DNA from: an uncultured Clostridia bacterium
GTDB lineage: Bacteria; Bacillota; Clostridia; Lachnospirales; CAG-274
NCBI GenBank assembly: GCA_947631975.1
Contig: CANRNM010000003.1
Location: forward strand, 1 to 46,734
DNA: 46,734 nt
Direction: 5' to 3'
Below the pieces are notes generated by a model. It was not told the origin of the DNA and searched no databases. It saw only the letters and a list, made by a program, of their open reading frames with translations. How positions within the stretch are numbered: the stretch's first letter is position 1; the number at the start of each line of letters is the position of its first letter. The position numbers and the translations under genes are program-made. This document shows positions 36,543-46,609 of this stretch, one piece after another.

Positions 36543-37313
36543 TCATCTTAACCCGCTCACAAACGCCTTCACCTTTTCTATATCGCAGTCGGTTTCGGCT
36601 ATTTTTCTTATTATGGCGGAGCCTATTATACAGCCGTCGGCGAACTCGTCGAATTTATCCACATCGGCTTTGCAGGATATGCCGAAGCCAATGCAGGCGG
36701 GGGTGTCCGTGTTTTTCTTCACTTCCTTCACGAAGCCCTCCACTCTGGAGTCAAATTCCTTTCTCTCGCCCGTAACGCCCATGGACGAAACGCAGTAAAC
36801 AAAGCCCTTTGCGTCCTTCACAAGTGTGGGTATCCTATCGCCCGATGTAAGCCCCACAAGGGGTATCATATATATGCTTGTCTTGTCCACAAGGGGCTTG
36901 AACTCGTCATATTCCTCATAGGGAAGGTCGGGTATTATAAGTCCGTCTATGTCGGCTCTTATGCAGTTTTCCAAAAATCTCTCCCTGCCGTAGCCGAGTA
37001 TGGAGCTGTAGTACACCATTATGCAGAGGGGTATGTGGCTCCTTTTTCTGACATTTTCTATTATTCTGAAGGTGTCGTCTATCCTATAGCCGCCCTTGAA
37101 GGCTCTTAAGCCTGCCGCCTGAATGACGGGACCGTCGGCGAGGGGGTCGGAGAAGGGTATGCCCAGCTCTATTATGTCCGCGCCCGCCTCCTCAAGAGCG
37201 TAAACGAGCCTTTCGGTATTTTCGACGGAGGGATCGCCCGAGCAAATGTAGGGAATGAGCGCTTTTCTGCCCTCCGCCTTTATTTCGTTGAACCTTTTGT
37301 CTATCCTGTTCAT
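36543..37313 (-). CDS. trpA: Tryptophan synthase alpha subunit
   Basis: MNRIDKRFNEIKAEGRKALIPYICSGDPSVE, DIIELGIPFSDPLADGPVIQAA. Confidence 0.96.
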   Translation of the reverse strand: MNRIDKRFNEIKAEGRKALIPYICSGDPSVENTERLVYALEEAGADIIELGIPFSDPLADGPVIQAAGLRAFKGGYRIDDTFRIIENVRKRSHIPLCIMVYYSSILGYGRERFLENCIRADIDGLIIPDLPYEEYDEFKPLVDKTSIYMIPLVGLTSGDRIPTLVKDAKGFVYCVSSMGVTGERKEFDSRVEGFVKEVKKNTDTPACIGFGISCKADVDKFDEFADGCIIGSAIIRKIAETDCDIEKVKAFVSGLR

Positions 37314-37317
37314 AAAA

Positions 37318-38502
37318 TTATATCTCCTTTCCAAGATACTTTGCAACGGTGTGCACGTCCTTGTCGCCTCTGCCCGAAAGACAGACAACTATAATGTCAT
37401 TCTTATCCATAGAAGGAGCGTCCTTCATTGCCTGCGCAAGAGCGTGGGAGCTTTCTATGGCGGGCATAATGCCTTCCAGCCTGCAGAGCGCCTTGAATGC
37501 CTCTATGGACTCGTCGTCCGTTATTGATGTGTATTCCACTCTGCCTATGTCGTGCAGATAGGCGTGCTCGGGACCTACGCCCGGATAGTCCAAGCCTGCG
37601 CTTATAGAATAAGCCGTCTTTATCTGTCCGTCCTCGTCCTGGAGGAGATAAGTCTTCATGCCGTGCAGTACGCCCACCTTTGAATTGGGCGAAAATGCCG
37701 CCGCGTGCTCGCCCGTTTCAAGTCCGTGGCCTGCCGCTTCTACGCCTATGAGCTTAACGCCCTCGTCGCCCACGAAGGGATAAAACATACCTATGGAGTT
37801 GGAGCCGCCGCCCACGCAGGCATAAACCTTGTCGGGAAGTCTGCCCTCGGCTTCAAGCATCTGTCTGCGGGTCTCCTCGCCTATTATCTTCTGAAATTCC
37901 CTTACCATTGTGGGATAGGGGTGGGGTCCCACGGCAGAGCCTATGATATAAAATGTGTCCTCGGCTCTTGCGACCCATGTTCTTATAGCCTCGTTTGTGG
38001 CGTCCTTGAGCGTGCCCGTGCCGCTTGAAACGGGAACTACCCTTGCGCCCAGAAGCTCCATTCTGAAAACGTTGAGCTTCTGCCTCTCTATGTCCTCAAC
38101 GCCCATGTAAACCTCGCAGTCCATGCCGAAAAGCGCAGCGACCGTAGCCGTAGCAACGCCGTGCTGACCTGCGCCCGTCTCGGCTATGACCTTTGTCTTG
38201 CCCATTTTTTTGGCAAGAAGCGCCTGCGCGAGGGCGTTGTTTATCTTGTGCGCGCCCGTGTGATTGAGGTCCTCCCTCTTTAAATATATCTTGGCTCCGC
38301 CGAGCTCCTCTGTGAGCCTTTCGGCAAAGTAAAGAGACGAGGGTCTGCCGACATACTGCTTCATGTAGTACATGTAGTCGTTTTTGAATTCGTCCGTGGA
38401 GCAGTATTCCTCAAACTCCTTTTCAAGCACCTTCAAAACGCTCATAAGAGTTTCCGGCACAAACTGACCGCCGTAAATTCCGAAGTCCTTTTTAATTTCC
38501 AT
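37318..38502 (-). CDS. trpB: Tryptophan synthase beta subunit
   Basis: [55 protein letters not shown]. Confidence 0.97.
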   Translation of the reverse strand: MEIKKDFGIYGGQFVPETLMSVLKVLEKEFEEYCSTDEFKNDYMYYMKQYVGRPSSLYFAERLTEELGGAKIYLKREDLNHTGAHKINNALAQALLAKKMGKTKVIAETGAGQHGVATATVAALFGMDCEVYMGVEDIERQKLNVFRMELLGARVVPVSSGTGTLKDATNEAIRTWVARAEDTFYIIGSAVGPHPYPTMVREFQKIIGEETRRQMLEAEGRLPDKVYACVGGGSNSIGMFYPFVGDEGVKLIGVEAAGHGLETGEHAAAFSPNSKVGVLHGMKTYLLQDEDGQIKTAYSISAGLDYPGVGPEHAYLHDIGRVEYTSITDDESIEAFKALCRLEGIMPAIESSHALAQAMKDAPSMDKNDIIVVCLSGRGDKDVHTVAKYLGKEI

Positions 38503-39118
38503 AGTTCTCTCCCTTTCTTACAGTGTGTATCAACTGCTTTATTTTTTCATAGCTTTTATAACCGTTCTCCTCCACGGAGGAGCTTAAGTCCACCACATTG
38601 GGCTTTACTATGCCGTATGCCCTAAGTATATTTTCATGGCTTATGCCGCCCGCAAGCACGGTGAAATATTTTCTGCTGAAGCTCTCCGCCGTCTGCCAGT
38701 CGAAGGTCCTGCCCGTGCCGCCGTATTTGTTTCCGCTGTCGGAATCGAGCACGAAGCCGTCGGCATTTGTGTAGTCCTCCGCCTTTTCAAGGGCGGAAGC
38801 GTCCTTCATGACTATCGCCTTCCAGACGGGCAGGCTTATTTTACCGCAATCGGCGTTGCTCTCGTCGGAGTGGAGCTGACAGATATCGAGCTCCGCTCTT
38901 TTGGCAAGGTCTATTATTTCGTCTATGCCGTGCTCAGCAAATACGCCCACGGTCTTTATGTCGGGTCTCAGGCGCTTTTTTATTTCGAGCACCCTTTCGG
39001 GCATCATGTTACGCCTGCTCTTTTCAAAGAACACAAAGCCCGCGTATTTTATTTCCTCAAATTCGCTTATATAGTCCGCGTCCTCGGGTCTTTGCAGACC
39101 GCATATCTTAATCGTCAT
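38492..39118 (-). CDS. trpF: Phosphoribosylanthranilate isomerase
   Basis: [61 protein letters not shown]. Confidence 0.94.
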   Translation of the reverse strand: MTIKICGLQRPEDADYISEFEEIKYAGFVFFEKSRRNMMPERVLEIKKRLRPDIKTVGVFAEHGIDEIIDLAKRAELDICQLHSDESNADCGKISLPVWKAIVMKDASALEKAEDYTNADGFVLDSDSGNKYGGTGRTFDWQTAESFSRKYFTVLAGGISHENILRAYGIVKPNVVDLSSSVEENGYKSYEKIKQLIHTVRKGENYGN

Positions 39119-39884
39119 ACGCTTTTCTGAACTCCATTGCTTTTTGGCGTATATCGGGGCATTTCATGAAGCTTTCGCCCACCAGGATACCGTCGATATC
39201 CGCCTGTTTGAGTATCCTCACATCCTCGGCGGTGTGTATGGAGCTTTCGCTTAGCACGACCTTGTCCTTGGGTATTCTCTCCCGCAGTCTTACGGTAGTG
39301 TATATATCCTCGCTGAAATCCAGCAGATTGCGGTTGTTTATGCCTATTATCTCCGCTCCAGCCTCGAGCGCAGTTTCTATCTCCGCCTCGTTGTGAGTTT
39401 CCACAAGAGGCTCCAAGCCTGCGCCCCTTGCGATGTCTATATATTCCTTAAGCCTTAATGCGCTGTCAAAAAGCGCCGTTATGAGGAGCACGGAGGACGC
39501 GCCCAGCTCTCTCGCCTCGAATATCTGCATTGCGCTTATAACGAAGTCCTTTCTCAAGAGGGGAAGCGGTATGCTTTTGTGTATGTCGCTGAGATATTCG
39601 GGCTTGCCCATGAAGAATTTTTCCTCCGTGAGCACGGATATGGCGTCTACTGCTCCCTCGTATTCCCCGGCTATGGCAACGGGGTCGAAATCGGGGCGAA
39701 TGAGTCCCCTTGAGGGCGAAGCCTTCTTGACCTCGCCTATTATGGAAAGACCCTTCCTTTTCATTGCCGCCTTGAAATCGGCAACGGGGCTTTCCATGGC
39801 TTTGCAAAGCCTCTTTACATCAAAGCTGTAGCTGTGCCTTTCAAGATATTTTTTCTTTTCAGCCGTTATGTCGTCGAGTATCAT
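39108..39884 (-). CDS. trpC: Indole-3-glycerol-phosphate synthase
   Basis: IIGEVKKASPSRGLIRPDFDPVAIAGEYE, ISVLTEEKFFMG, LLRKDFVI, IIGINNRNLLDF. Confidence 0.96.
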   Translation of the reverse strand: MILDDITAEKKKYLERHSYSFDVKRLCKAMESPVADFKAAMKRKGLSIIGEVKKASPSRGLIRPDFDPVAIAGEYEGAVDAISVLTEEKFFMGKPEYLSDIHKSIPLPLLRKDFVISAMQIFEARELGASSVLLITALFDSALRLKEYIDIARGAGLEPLVETHNEAEIETALEAGAEIIGINNRNLLDFSEDIYTTVRLRERIPKDKVVLSESSIHTAEDVRILKQADIDGILVGESFMKCPDIRQKAMEFRKAYDD

Positions 39885-39885
39885 A

Positions 39886-40452
39886 TCAAAGCTTTCCTTT
39901 CACAAAGTTTTCAACTATCCTCATGCCCTCGGGGGTGTTTATGCTCTCGGGGTGGAACTGGAGTCCTATAACATCGTAGTCCTTATGCTTTATTGCCATT
40001 ATTTCGCCGTCGGAGACAGCCAGCACCTTGAGGCAAGGCGGGAGGGTTTCAGCCTGTACGGAGAGCGAATGATATCTTGCCACCTGCATGGGGCTTGAAA
40101 TGCCCTCGAATATGCCTCTGCCGTCGTGCTCCATGAAGGAATACTTGCCGTGGCAGAGCTCCTTTGCGTTTGTTACCACTCCGCCGTAAGCCACGGCTAT
40201 TGACTGATGACCGAGGCACACGCCCAGAAGCGGTATTTTTCCGCCTACCGTTTTTATTATCTCAATGCAGTTGCCCGCCTCCTCGGGGGTCTTGGGTCCC
40301 GGGGATATGACAACTCTGTCGGGCGACATTTCAAGTATATCCTTGCCCGTTATGCTGTCGTTTCTGTATACCCTTATATCGCTGTCGAACTCGCCGAGAT
40401 ATTGATAGAGATTGTATGTAAAGCTGTCGTAATTGTCCACCAGAACTATCAT
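39886..40452 (-). CDS. trpG: Anthranilate synthase glutamine amidotransferase component
   Basis: LVDNYDSFTYNLYQYLGE, VVISPGPKTPEEAGN, LLGVCLGHQSIAVAYGG, GLQFHPESINTPEGM; not fused to TrpD. Confidence 0.96.
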   Translation of the reverse strand: MIVLVDNYDSFTYNLYQYLGEFDSDIRVYRNDSITGKDILEMSPDRVVISPGPKTPEEAGNCIEIIKTVGGKIPLLGVCLGHQSIAVAYGGVVTNAKELCHGKYSFMEHDGRGIFEGISSPMQVARYHSLSVQAETLPPCLKVLAVSDGEIMAIKHKDYDVIGLQFHPESINTPEGMRIVENFVKGKL

Positions 40453-41843
40453 TATACCTCGCCTCCTATCGTCTTGACAAGAGCACGCACCTTGTTGTGG
40501 CTCTCCTCATATTCCATTTCGGGCACGGAATCGGCAACTATGCCCGCGCCCGCCTGCATATAGACTTTTTTGTCCTTTATTATCATAGTCCTTATGGCAA
40601 TGCAGGTGTCCATATTTCCGTTGAAGTCAAAATATCCCACCGCTCCGCCGTAAAGCCCTCTTTTTTCCTCCTCGAGCTCCTCTATTATCTCCATAGCCCT
40701 TATCTTGGGCGCGCCCGAAAGCGTGCCTGCGGGAAGGAAGGTGGAAAGCACGTCGAAGCTGTCCTTATCCGCCTTTTTGGTACCCTCCACGAGGGAAACA
40801 AGGTGCATAACATGGGAGTAATAGTGCACCTGCATAAATTCGTCCAGATGTACGCTGCCTATCTCGGCTATGCGCCCCATGTCGTTGCGGGCAAGGTCAA
40901 CGAGCATTGTGTGCTCCGCCCTCTCCTTGGGGTCGTCCAAAAGCCCCTTGGCTATCTCTATGTCCTCGTTGGGCGTCCTGCCCCTCTTTCTTGTGCCTGC
41001 TATGGGACAGGTGCGCACCTTGTCGCCCTTTACCTCCACGAGCATTTCGGGCGACGAGCCCGCAACATGGTATGTGCCGAAGTTAAAGTAGAAAAGATAG
41101 GGCGAGGGATTTATCGCCCTAAGCCTTCTGTATAGGTCTATGGGCTTGTCGTCCGTTTCGGCTGTGAGCCTCTGCGAGAGCACCACCTGGAAAATATCAC
41201 CGTCGTATATGTATTTCTTGGCTTTTTTAACTATGCCCTCGTATTTTTCCTTAGTCATGTTAGATGTGAACTTTATGGGCGAGGGCTCCTTTATCTCGTA
41301 GCGTTCCTGAGGAACGGAGGACATTACCTCCCTTTCCATTCTGTCGAGCACGGGTTTTGCGTCCGCCTCGTTTTCCGCAAGAGCGACTATTTTTATTCTG
41401 TCGTGAAGGTGGTCGTAAATTATAAATTCGTCAAACGCCATGAAGTGTACCGTGGGCGTATCGACTATTTCGGGGTTTTCATCGGGCAGCTTTTCGTACT
41501 GCCTTATTATGTCGTAGCTCATGGCGCCCAAGAGTCCGCCCGTGAACGGCAGGTCGTGCTCGTCGGTTACGCTGAAGCTCTTTAAAAAGCTCCTCACATT
41601 GTCCAAAAGCCTGCCCTTGAGCTCTGTTTTTTTGCCTCTTTCTTCTATTATAAGGCTGTCGTTTCCGCTGAGCACCGCCATGGGGTTCTTGCCCATTATG
41701 GAAAAGTTGGTCTTGCCCTCGCCGCGGCTCTCCAGCAGGAAGCCGAGCGCGTCTCCGACATACTTGTAAAAAATGGTTATGGGGGTCTCGGTGTCGCCCG
41801 AAAATTCCCGCACAAAGGTCTTCAATTTTTTCATTTTTTTCAT
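40452..41843 (-). CDS. trpE: Anthranilate synthase component I
   Basis: IFQVVLSQRLTAETDDKPIDLYRRLRAINPSPYLFYFNFG, IAGTRKRGRTPNED, HTMLVDLARNDMGRI; approximate start within the track ORF (40452..41873). Confidence 0.95.
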   Translation of the reverse strand: MKKMKKLKTFVREFSGDTETPITIFYKYVGDALGFLLESRGEGKTNFSIMGKNPMAVLSGNDSLIIEERGKKTELKGRLLDNVRSFLKSFSVTDEHDLPFTGGLLGAMSYDIIRQYEKLPDENPEIVDTPTVHFMAFDEFIIYDHLHDRIKIVALAENEADAKPVLDRMEREVMSSVPQERYEIKEPSPIKFTSNMTKEKYEGIVKKAKKYIYDGDIFQVVLSQRLTAETDDKPIDLYRRLRAINPSPYLFYFNFGTYHVAGSSPEMLVEVKGDKVRTCPIAGTRKRGRTPNEDIEIAKGLLDDPKERAEHTMLVDLARNDMGRIAEIGSVHLDEFMQVHYYSHVMHLVSLVEGTKKADKDSFDVLSTFLPAGTLSGAPKIRAMEIIEELEEEKRGLYGGAVGYFDFNGNMDTCIAIRTMIIKDKKVYMQAGAGIVADSVPEMEYEESHNKVRALVKTIGGEV

Positions 41844-41892
41844 TCTCCTTTTCAATGACTTATTTAATTTCAAGCGGTCGAAGATGAAACTA

Positions 41893-42130
41893 GGTCAAAA
41901 AAAGACCTTGCCCGAGTTGGACAAGGTCGAAAATACGCCTTAATAAAGCCACCAATCCCGTATACCTACATATACTGTCTCTGTAACGGGAGAACCCGCT
42001 GCAAGCTAATAAGCCAAAACGCCGTTCGCCGCAGGTCTCATAAGTCCATTCGTCTGAAACCTCCGCACTGACTTGCACCCTCCGTCAGCTCTCTGTAGCC
42101 TCGGTCAAAGATTACTACTCTTAATCATCG
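41893..42130 (-). promoter_or_regulatory. T-box (tRNA-Trp) riboswitch leader upstream of trpE
   Basis: Minus strand: GATTAAGAGTAGTAATC, CAGAGAGCTGACGGAGGGTGCAAGTCAGTG, specifier TGG in GACGAATGGACTTATGAGACC, GGTGGC T-box-like core, then GACCTTGTCCAACTCGGGCAAGGTCTTTTTTT terminator. Confidence 0.85.
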
Positions 42131-42198
42131 ACATTCATTTGAAATTAAACATAGTATAGCACAATTAAGCTGCTTTGTAAAGCCCTTTTTTTATTTTT

Positions 42199-43221
42199 TT
42201 ATTTTCTTTTAACATTGCCTATGTCCGTAACTATCTCATAGCCCGCATTTTTTACGCGGTTTTCAAGACAACTCCTGCACTGCGCCGACTCGTCGCCCGT
42301 GCATATCTTGTTGTCATAGAGCGAATAGAGCTTTCTTACGCTCACGGGCGAAAGATTGGGCATGACCACATTTGCTCCCGCCTTGAGTCCCATTTCTCTG
42401 CCCATGGGGTGTATTGTGCCTAGAGCCGTTGTGGAGGGCAGAAGCGCCCAAGGGAAGACAAGGCGCAGTATAGAAATGAGCCTCAGCGTAAGCTCAAGGC
42501 TGCCGCTCTCGTATTTTGCAAAGGGCGTGTCGTTGTGCCTTATGAAGGGTCCTATGCCTATCATATCGGGCTCCAGCTCCATCAGAAAGCGAATGTCCGA
42601 CACAAGGTTCTGCGCAGTCTGAAACGGCGAGCCCACCATAAAGCCCGAGCCCACCTGATAGCCTATCTCCTTGAGGTCGAAAAGGCATCTTTTCCTGTTC
42701 TCAAGGCTCATTGAGGCGGGGTGGAGCTTGGAATAGTGCGCATTGTCCGCAGTCTCGTGCCTTAAAAGATAGCGGTTTGCTCCCGCCTTATAGAACGCCT
42801 CGTAGCTCTCCCTGCTCTTTTCGCCTATTGAAAGAGTTATGGCGCAGTCCTCATATTTACGGCGTATGGCGGAAATAATATCACATATGAGGTCGTCGCC
42901 GAAATACGGGTCCTCTCCGCCCTGGAGCACAAATGTGCGGAAGCCCAGCCTATAGCCCTCCTCGCAGCAGAGGAGTATCTCCTCTTTGGTGAGGCGGTAG
43001 CGCTCAAGCCTGCCGTTGCCGTGCCTTATACCGCAGTAATAGCAGTTGTTTTTGCAGTAGTTAGTAAACTCTATGAGCCCTCTTATGTACACGGCTCTGC
43101 CGTATACCTGCCGCCTTATTTCGTCCGCGCGCTCTCTTAAGCCCTCGCAGCCGTTCTCTATGACGCGTATAAGCTCGCCGTCCGTGAATGTTCTGTTTTC
43201 GAGTTTTTTTATGATGTCCAT
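42199..43221 (-). CDS. hydE: [FeFe] hydrogenase H-cluster radical SAM maturase HydE
   Basis: IEFTNYCKNNCYYCGIRHGN radical-SAM CX3CX2C; FVLQGGEDPYF; MVGSPFQTAQNL; C-terminal CTGDESAQCRSCLENR. Confidence 0.88.
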   Translation of the reverse strand: MDIIKKLENRTFTDGELIRVIENGCEGLRERADEIRRQVYGRAVYIRGLIEFTNYCKNNCYYCGIRHGNGRLERYRLTKEEILLCCEEGYRLGFRTFVLQGGEDPYFGDDLICDIISAIRRKYEDCAITLSIGEKSRESYEAFYKAGANRYLLRHETADNAHYSKLHPASMSLENRKRCLFDLKEIGYQVGSGFMVGSPFQTAQNLVSDIRFLMELEPDMIGIGPFIRHNDTPFAKYESGSLELTLRLISILRLVFPWALLPSTTALGTIHPMGREMGLKAGANVVMPNLSPVSVRKLYSLYDNKICTGDESAQCRSCLENRVKNAGYEIVTDIGNVKRK

Positions 43222-43265
43222 TGCTTTTGTCCTTCTGAAAATTTGGACAGCTCCCGTAAAGGCTT

Positions 43266-43360
43266 GGGGACAGTCCCTGTGTTTATTTAGCTTTCTTTAA
43301 ATATAAGGCTTATACATTGCCGTTTGGGACTGCTTATTGTTTGATTTAGGGACAGTCCCC
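43266..43360. repeat. 95-bp segment bounded by GGGGACAGTCCC / GGGACAGTCCCC palindromes
   Basis: Same boundaries and length as the 96/97-bp elements, but with a different interior. Confidence 0.5.
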
Positions 43361-43377
43361 GCACTTGCAGCATGGAT

Positions 43378-43474
43378 GGGGACTGTCCCGAAAAGCTCTA
43401 TTGTCTGTTCTCTGTTATAATGTTGTTCTTCTTATGAACAGTCAATAGATTTTATATTCTGCGGGACTGTCCCC
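43378..43474 (-). repeat. 97-bp repeat bounded by GGGGACAGTCCC palindromes, copy 2 (inverted)
   Basis: Reverse complement aligns along its length with 15122-15217. Confidence 0.75.
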
Positions 43475-43655
43475 ATAATCATACCTAATTAATATGATTA
43501 TAAATAACAGAGCGTCGGAAGTCAAGCAAAAACCCGCTTTTTTACCCCAAAATAATTGTACACCGAATTTTAACAATTTTATGCTTGCATTATTGTCTGA
43601 AATGTGATATAGTTCTCTCTATGGGAAACAAATGTACATAGAGGGTGAACATAAA

Positions 43656-44099
43656 ATGAATGGAAATTCGGACTATTACATTGTTGAAGGAAGGGTACTG
43701 CCCGAGGTCTTTCTTAAGGTCGTGGAGGCAAAAAAGCTTTTGGACAGAGGAGAGGCAGGCTCGGTACAGGACGCTGTCGAAAAAGCGGGAGTGAGCAGGA
43801 GCGCTTATTACAAATATAAGGACTGCGTTTCGCCCCTTAACGGCAACACAAGGGGCAAAATAGCCGTGCTTGCATTCGATCTCGAGGACAAGGCGGGATT
43901 GCTCTCGCTTGTGCTCAACATCATGGCAGAGCACGGAGCAAATGTGCTCACTATCAATCAGACCATACCCGTCGGAGGCGTCGCAAACGTTACAATAACG
44001 GCTGACACCGAAAATATGACGGCAGGCGTGAAAGAAATGCTTGAAGGCATATCAAAAATAAAGGGAGTTTTAAGACTCAAAATAATAGCAAGGGAGTGA
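43656..44099 (+). CDS. ACT domain-containing protein (PheB/UPF0735-like)
   Basis: YYIVEGRVLPEVFLKVVEAKKLLDRGEAGSVQDAVEKAGVSRSAYYKYKD plus C-terminal ACT domain; adjacent to hom. Confidence 0.88.
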   Translation: MNGNSDYYIVEGRVLPEVFLKVVEAKKLLDRGEAGSVQDAVEKAGVSRSAYYKYKDCVSPLNGNTRGKIAVLAFDLEDKAGLLSLVLNIMAEHGANVLTINQTIPVGGVANVTITADTENMTAGVKEMLEGISKIKGVLRLKIIARE

Positions 44100-44105
44100 A
44101 AGGCA

Positions 44106-45347
44106 ATGGCAGTCATTGCGGTTTTAGGCTACGGCACTGTAGGCTCGGGTGTTGTGGAGGTAATGAACACCAACAAAAAGAGCATAGAATCAAGGACGGG
44201 ACAGAGCATAGACATAAAGTATGTTCTGGATCTTAGGGACTTCCCCGGCGACCCCGTGCAGGAAATAATAACGCACAACTACGACGACATATTAAACGAT
44301 GAGAGCGTAGAAGTGGTGGTAGAGGTGATGGGCGGAATAAATCCCGCTTACACATTTGTAAAGAGCGCCCTGCAAAAGGGCAAGAGCGTGTGCACCTCCA
44401 ACAAGGAGCTTGTGGCGGCGCACGGCGCAGAGCTTATGCGCATTGCAAAGGAAAACAATGTCAACTTCCTCTACGAGGCGTCCGTGGGCGGCGGCATACC
44501 CATTATAAGACCCATAAACAGGAGCATAACCTCCGACAAGATAGAGGGCATAACGGGCATATTAAACGGCACCACCAACTATATGCTCTCCAAGATGACG
44601 GAGGACGGCATGGAGTATGACGATGTGCTCAAAATAGCTCAGGAGAAGGGCTATGCCGAGAGAAACCCCGCAGCCGATGTGGAGGGACACGATGCCTGCC
44701 GAAAGATAGCCATACTCGCTTCTCTGGCTACCGAAAAGACCGTGAGCTATGACGACATATACACGGAGGGCATAACGAACATTTCAAAGACGGACATAGA
44801 ATATGTAAAGAACATGGGCTGCGCAGTAAAGCTTCTGGCTTCGGCAGGCTTTACGGGCGGCAAGGTATGGGCGAGAGTTGCGCCTGCCATAGTCGACAAG
44901 GACAGCCCCATGAACATGGTGAACAATGTGTTCAACGCCATACTTTTAAGAGGCAATATGCTGGGCGACGTAATGTTCTACGGCAGGGGCGCGGGCAAGC
45001 TCCCCACAGCCGCAGCCGTTGTGTCCGACATAGTTGACGCCGTGAAGCACAAGCACGTGAACCTCGGCATAGGCTGGTCGGAGCAGAAGCAGGAGCTTGA
45101 AAGCATAGACAGCATAAGCGTAAGAAAGTTCGTAAGGATAGAATACGACGACATAGACAGAGCAAAATCTGCCGTAAAGCATATATTTAAAACGGAGGAG
45201 TTTATGGAATACTTCGACGGCGAGCTTGCCTTCGTAACCGACAAGGCGGAGGAAGGCGACATAAACGACAGGCTCAATATGCTTTTGAACAGCGAGGGTA
45301 TTTCCGACATACTCAATACAATAAGAATGGAAGACATGGAGGCATAG
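44106..45347 (+). CDS. hom: Homoserine dehydrogenase
   Basis: VLGYGTVGSGVVEVM, VCTSNKELVAAHG, GGGIPIIRPINRSI, GILNGTTNYMLSKM; C-terminal ACT region. Confidence 0.97.
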   Translation: MAVIAVLGYGTVGSGVVEVMNTNKKSIESRTGQSIDIKYVLDLRDFPGDPVQEIITHNYDDILNDESVEVVVEVMGGINPAYTFVKSALQKGKSVCTSNKELVAAHGAELMRIAKENNVNFLYEASVGGGIPIIRPINRSITSDKIEGITGILNGTTNYMLSKMTEDGMEYDDVLKIAQEKGYAERNPAADVEGHDACRKIAILASLATEKTVSYDDIYTEGITNISKTDIEYVKNMGCAVKLLASAGFTGGKVWARVAPAIVDKDSPMNMVNNVFNAILLRGNMLGDVMFYGRGAGKLPTAAAVVSDIVDAVKHKHVNLGIGWSEQKQELESIDSISVRKFVRIEYDDIDRAKSAVKHIFKTEEFMEYFDGELAFVTDKAEEGDINDRLNMLLNSEGISDILNTIRMEDMEA

Positions 45348-45351
45348 CATT

Positions 45352-46578
45352 ATGTTGATAGTAAAGAAATTCGGCGGTTCATCGGTGGCAAATGCCGAAA
45401 GAATAAAGCATGTTGCCGAGACTATAGTTAAAAGCTACAGAGAGGGCAACAGGGTGGTCGTTGTGCTCAGCGCACAGGGCGACACAACGGATGAGCTCAT
45501 AGAAAAGGCGGCTGAAATAAATCCCCACGCAAGCAAAAGAGAGATGGATATGCTCCTCTCCACGGGCGAACAGCAGTCGGTCGCTCTTATGGCTATGGCT
45601 ATAGAGGCTCTCGGCTATACCGTGATATCGCTCAACGCCTTTCAGTGCAAGATATATTCCACATCCACCCACGGCAACGCAAGGATAAAGGATATATCCA
45701 CGGAGAGGATAATAAACGAGCTCGAGAGAAAGAACATCGTTATAATAACGGGCTTCCAGGGCTACAACAGACGCCTTGACGTAACAACGCTCGGCAGAGG
45801 AGGCTCCGACACGTCGGCAGTCGCTCTTGCGGCAAAGCTCGGCGCAGACCTCTGCGAAATTTATACCGATGTGGACGGCGTTTACACCTGCGACCCCAGA
45901 ATAGTCAAGAATGCCAGAAAGCTGGACGAGATAACATATGACGAAATGCTGGAGCTTGCAAGCCTCGGCGCAAAGGTGCTCCATAACCGCTCCGTAGAGC
46001 TTGCCAAGAAATATAATGTAAATTTAGTTGTTCGCAGTTCCATGCACGATACCGAAGGAACAGTTGTTAAGGAGGAAACAAAAGTGGAAAAAATGCTGGT
46101 AAACGGCGTTGCCGTAGATAACGATGTTGCAAGAATATCCGTAATAGGAGTTAAGGATAAGCCCGGCGTGGCTTTCAAGCTTTTCTCACTCATGGCTCAG
46201 AAGAAGATAAGCGTCGACCTCATAATTCAGTCCATAGGACGAAACGACACGAAGGATATATCCTTCACGGTTACAAGAGGCGAGATGGAAGAGGCTGTTA
46301 AGATACTCGACGCCAACAAGGAAAGAATAGGCTTTGAGAGCATAAGCTACAACGACAAGGTGGCTAAGGTGTCCGCTGTGGGCGCAGGCATGGCTACAAA
46401 CCCCGGCGTGGCTTCCACATTCTTCGAGGCGCTCTATGACGCCGGAATAAATGTAAAGATGATATCCACATCGGAGATAAAAATATCCGTGCTCGTGGAT
46501 GAAAATAAGGCTAATGCCGCAGCCGAGGCTATACATGATAAGTTCATAAGCGAAGGCATACAGGCAGGAAACAACTAA
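45352..46578 (+). CDS. lysC: Aspartate kinase
   Basis: VKKFGGSSVANAERIKHVA, VTTLGRGGSDTSAVALAAKLGADLCEIYTDVDGVYTCDPRIV; C-terminal ACT repeats. Confidence 0.97.
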   Translation: MLIVKKFGGSSVANAERIKHVAETIVKSYREGNRVVVVLSAQGDTTDELIEKAAEINPHASKREMDMLLSTGEQQSVALMAMAIEALGYTVISLNAFQCKIYSTSTHGNARIKDISTERIINELERKNIVIITGFQGYNRRLDVTTLGRGGSDTSAVALAAKLGADLCEIYTDVDGVYTCDPRIVKNARKLDEITYDEMLELASLGAKVLHNRSVELAKKYNVNLVVRSSMHDTEGTVVKEETKVEKMLVNGVAVDNDVARISVIGVKDKPGVAFKLFSLMAQKKISVDLIIQSIGRNDTKDISFTVTRGEMEEAVKILDANKERIGFESISYNDKVAKVSAVGAGMATNPGVASTFFEALYDAGINVKMISTSEIKISVLVDENKANAAAEAIHDKFISEGIQAGNN

Positions 46579-46583
46579 GAAGG

Positions 46584-46609
46584 AAAGGAAGCGGATGACG
46601 CTTCCTTTT
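46584..46609 (+). terminator. Terminator downstream of lysC
   Basis: GGAAGCGGATGACGCTTCCTTTTT. Confidence 0.8.
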
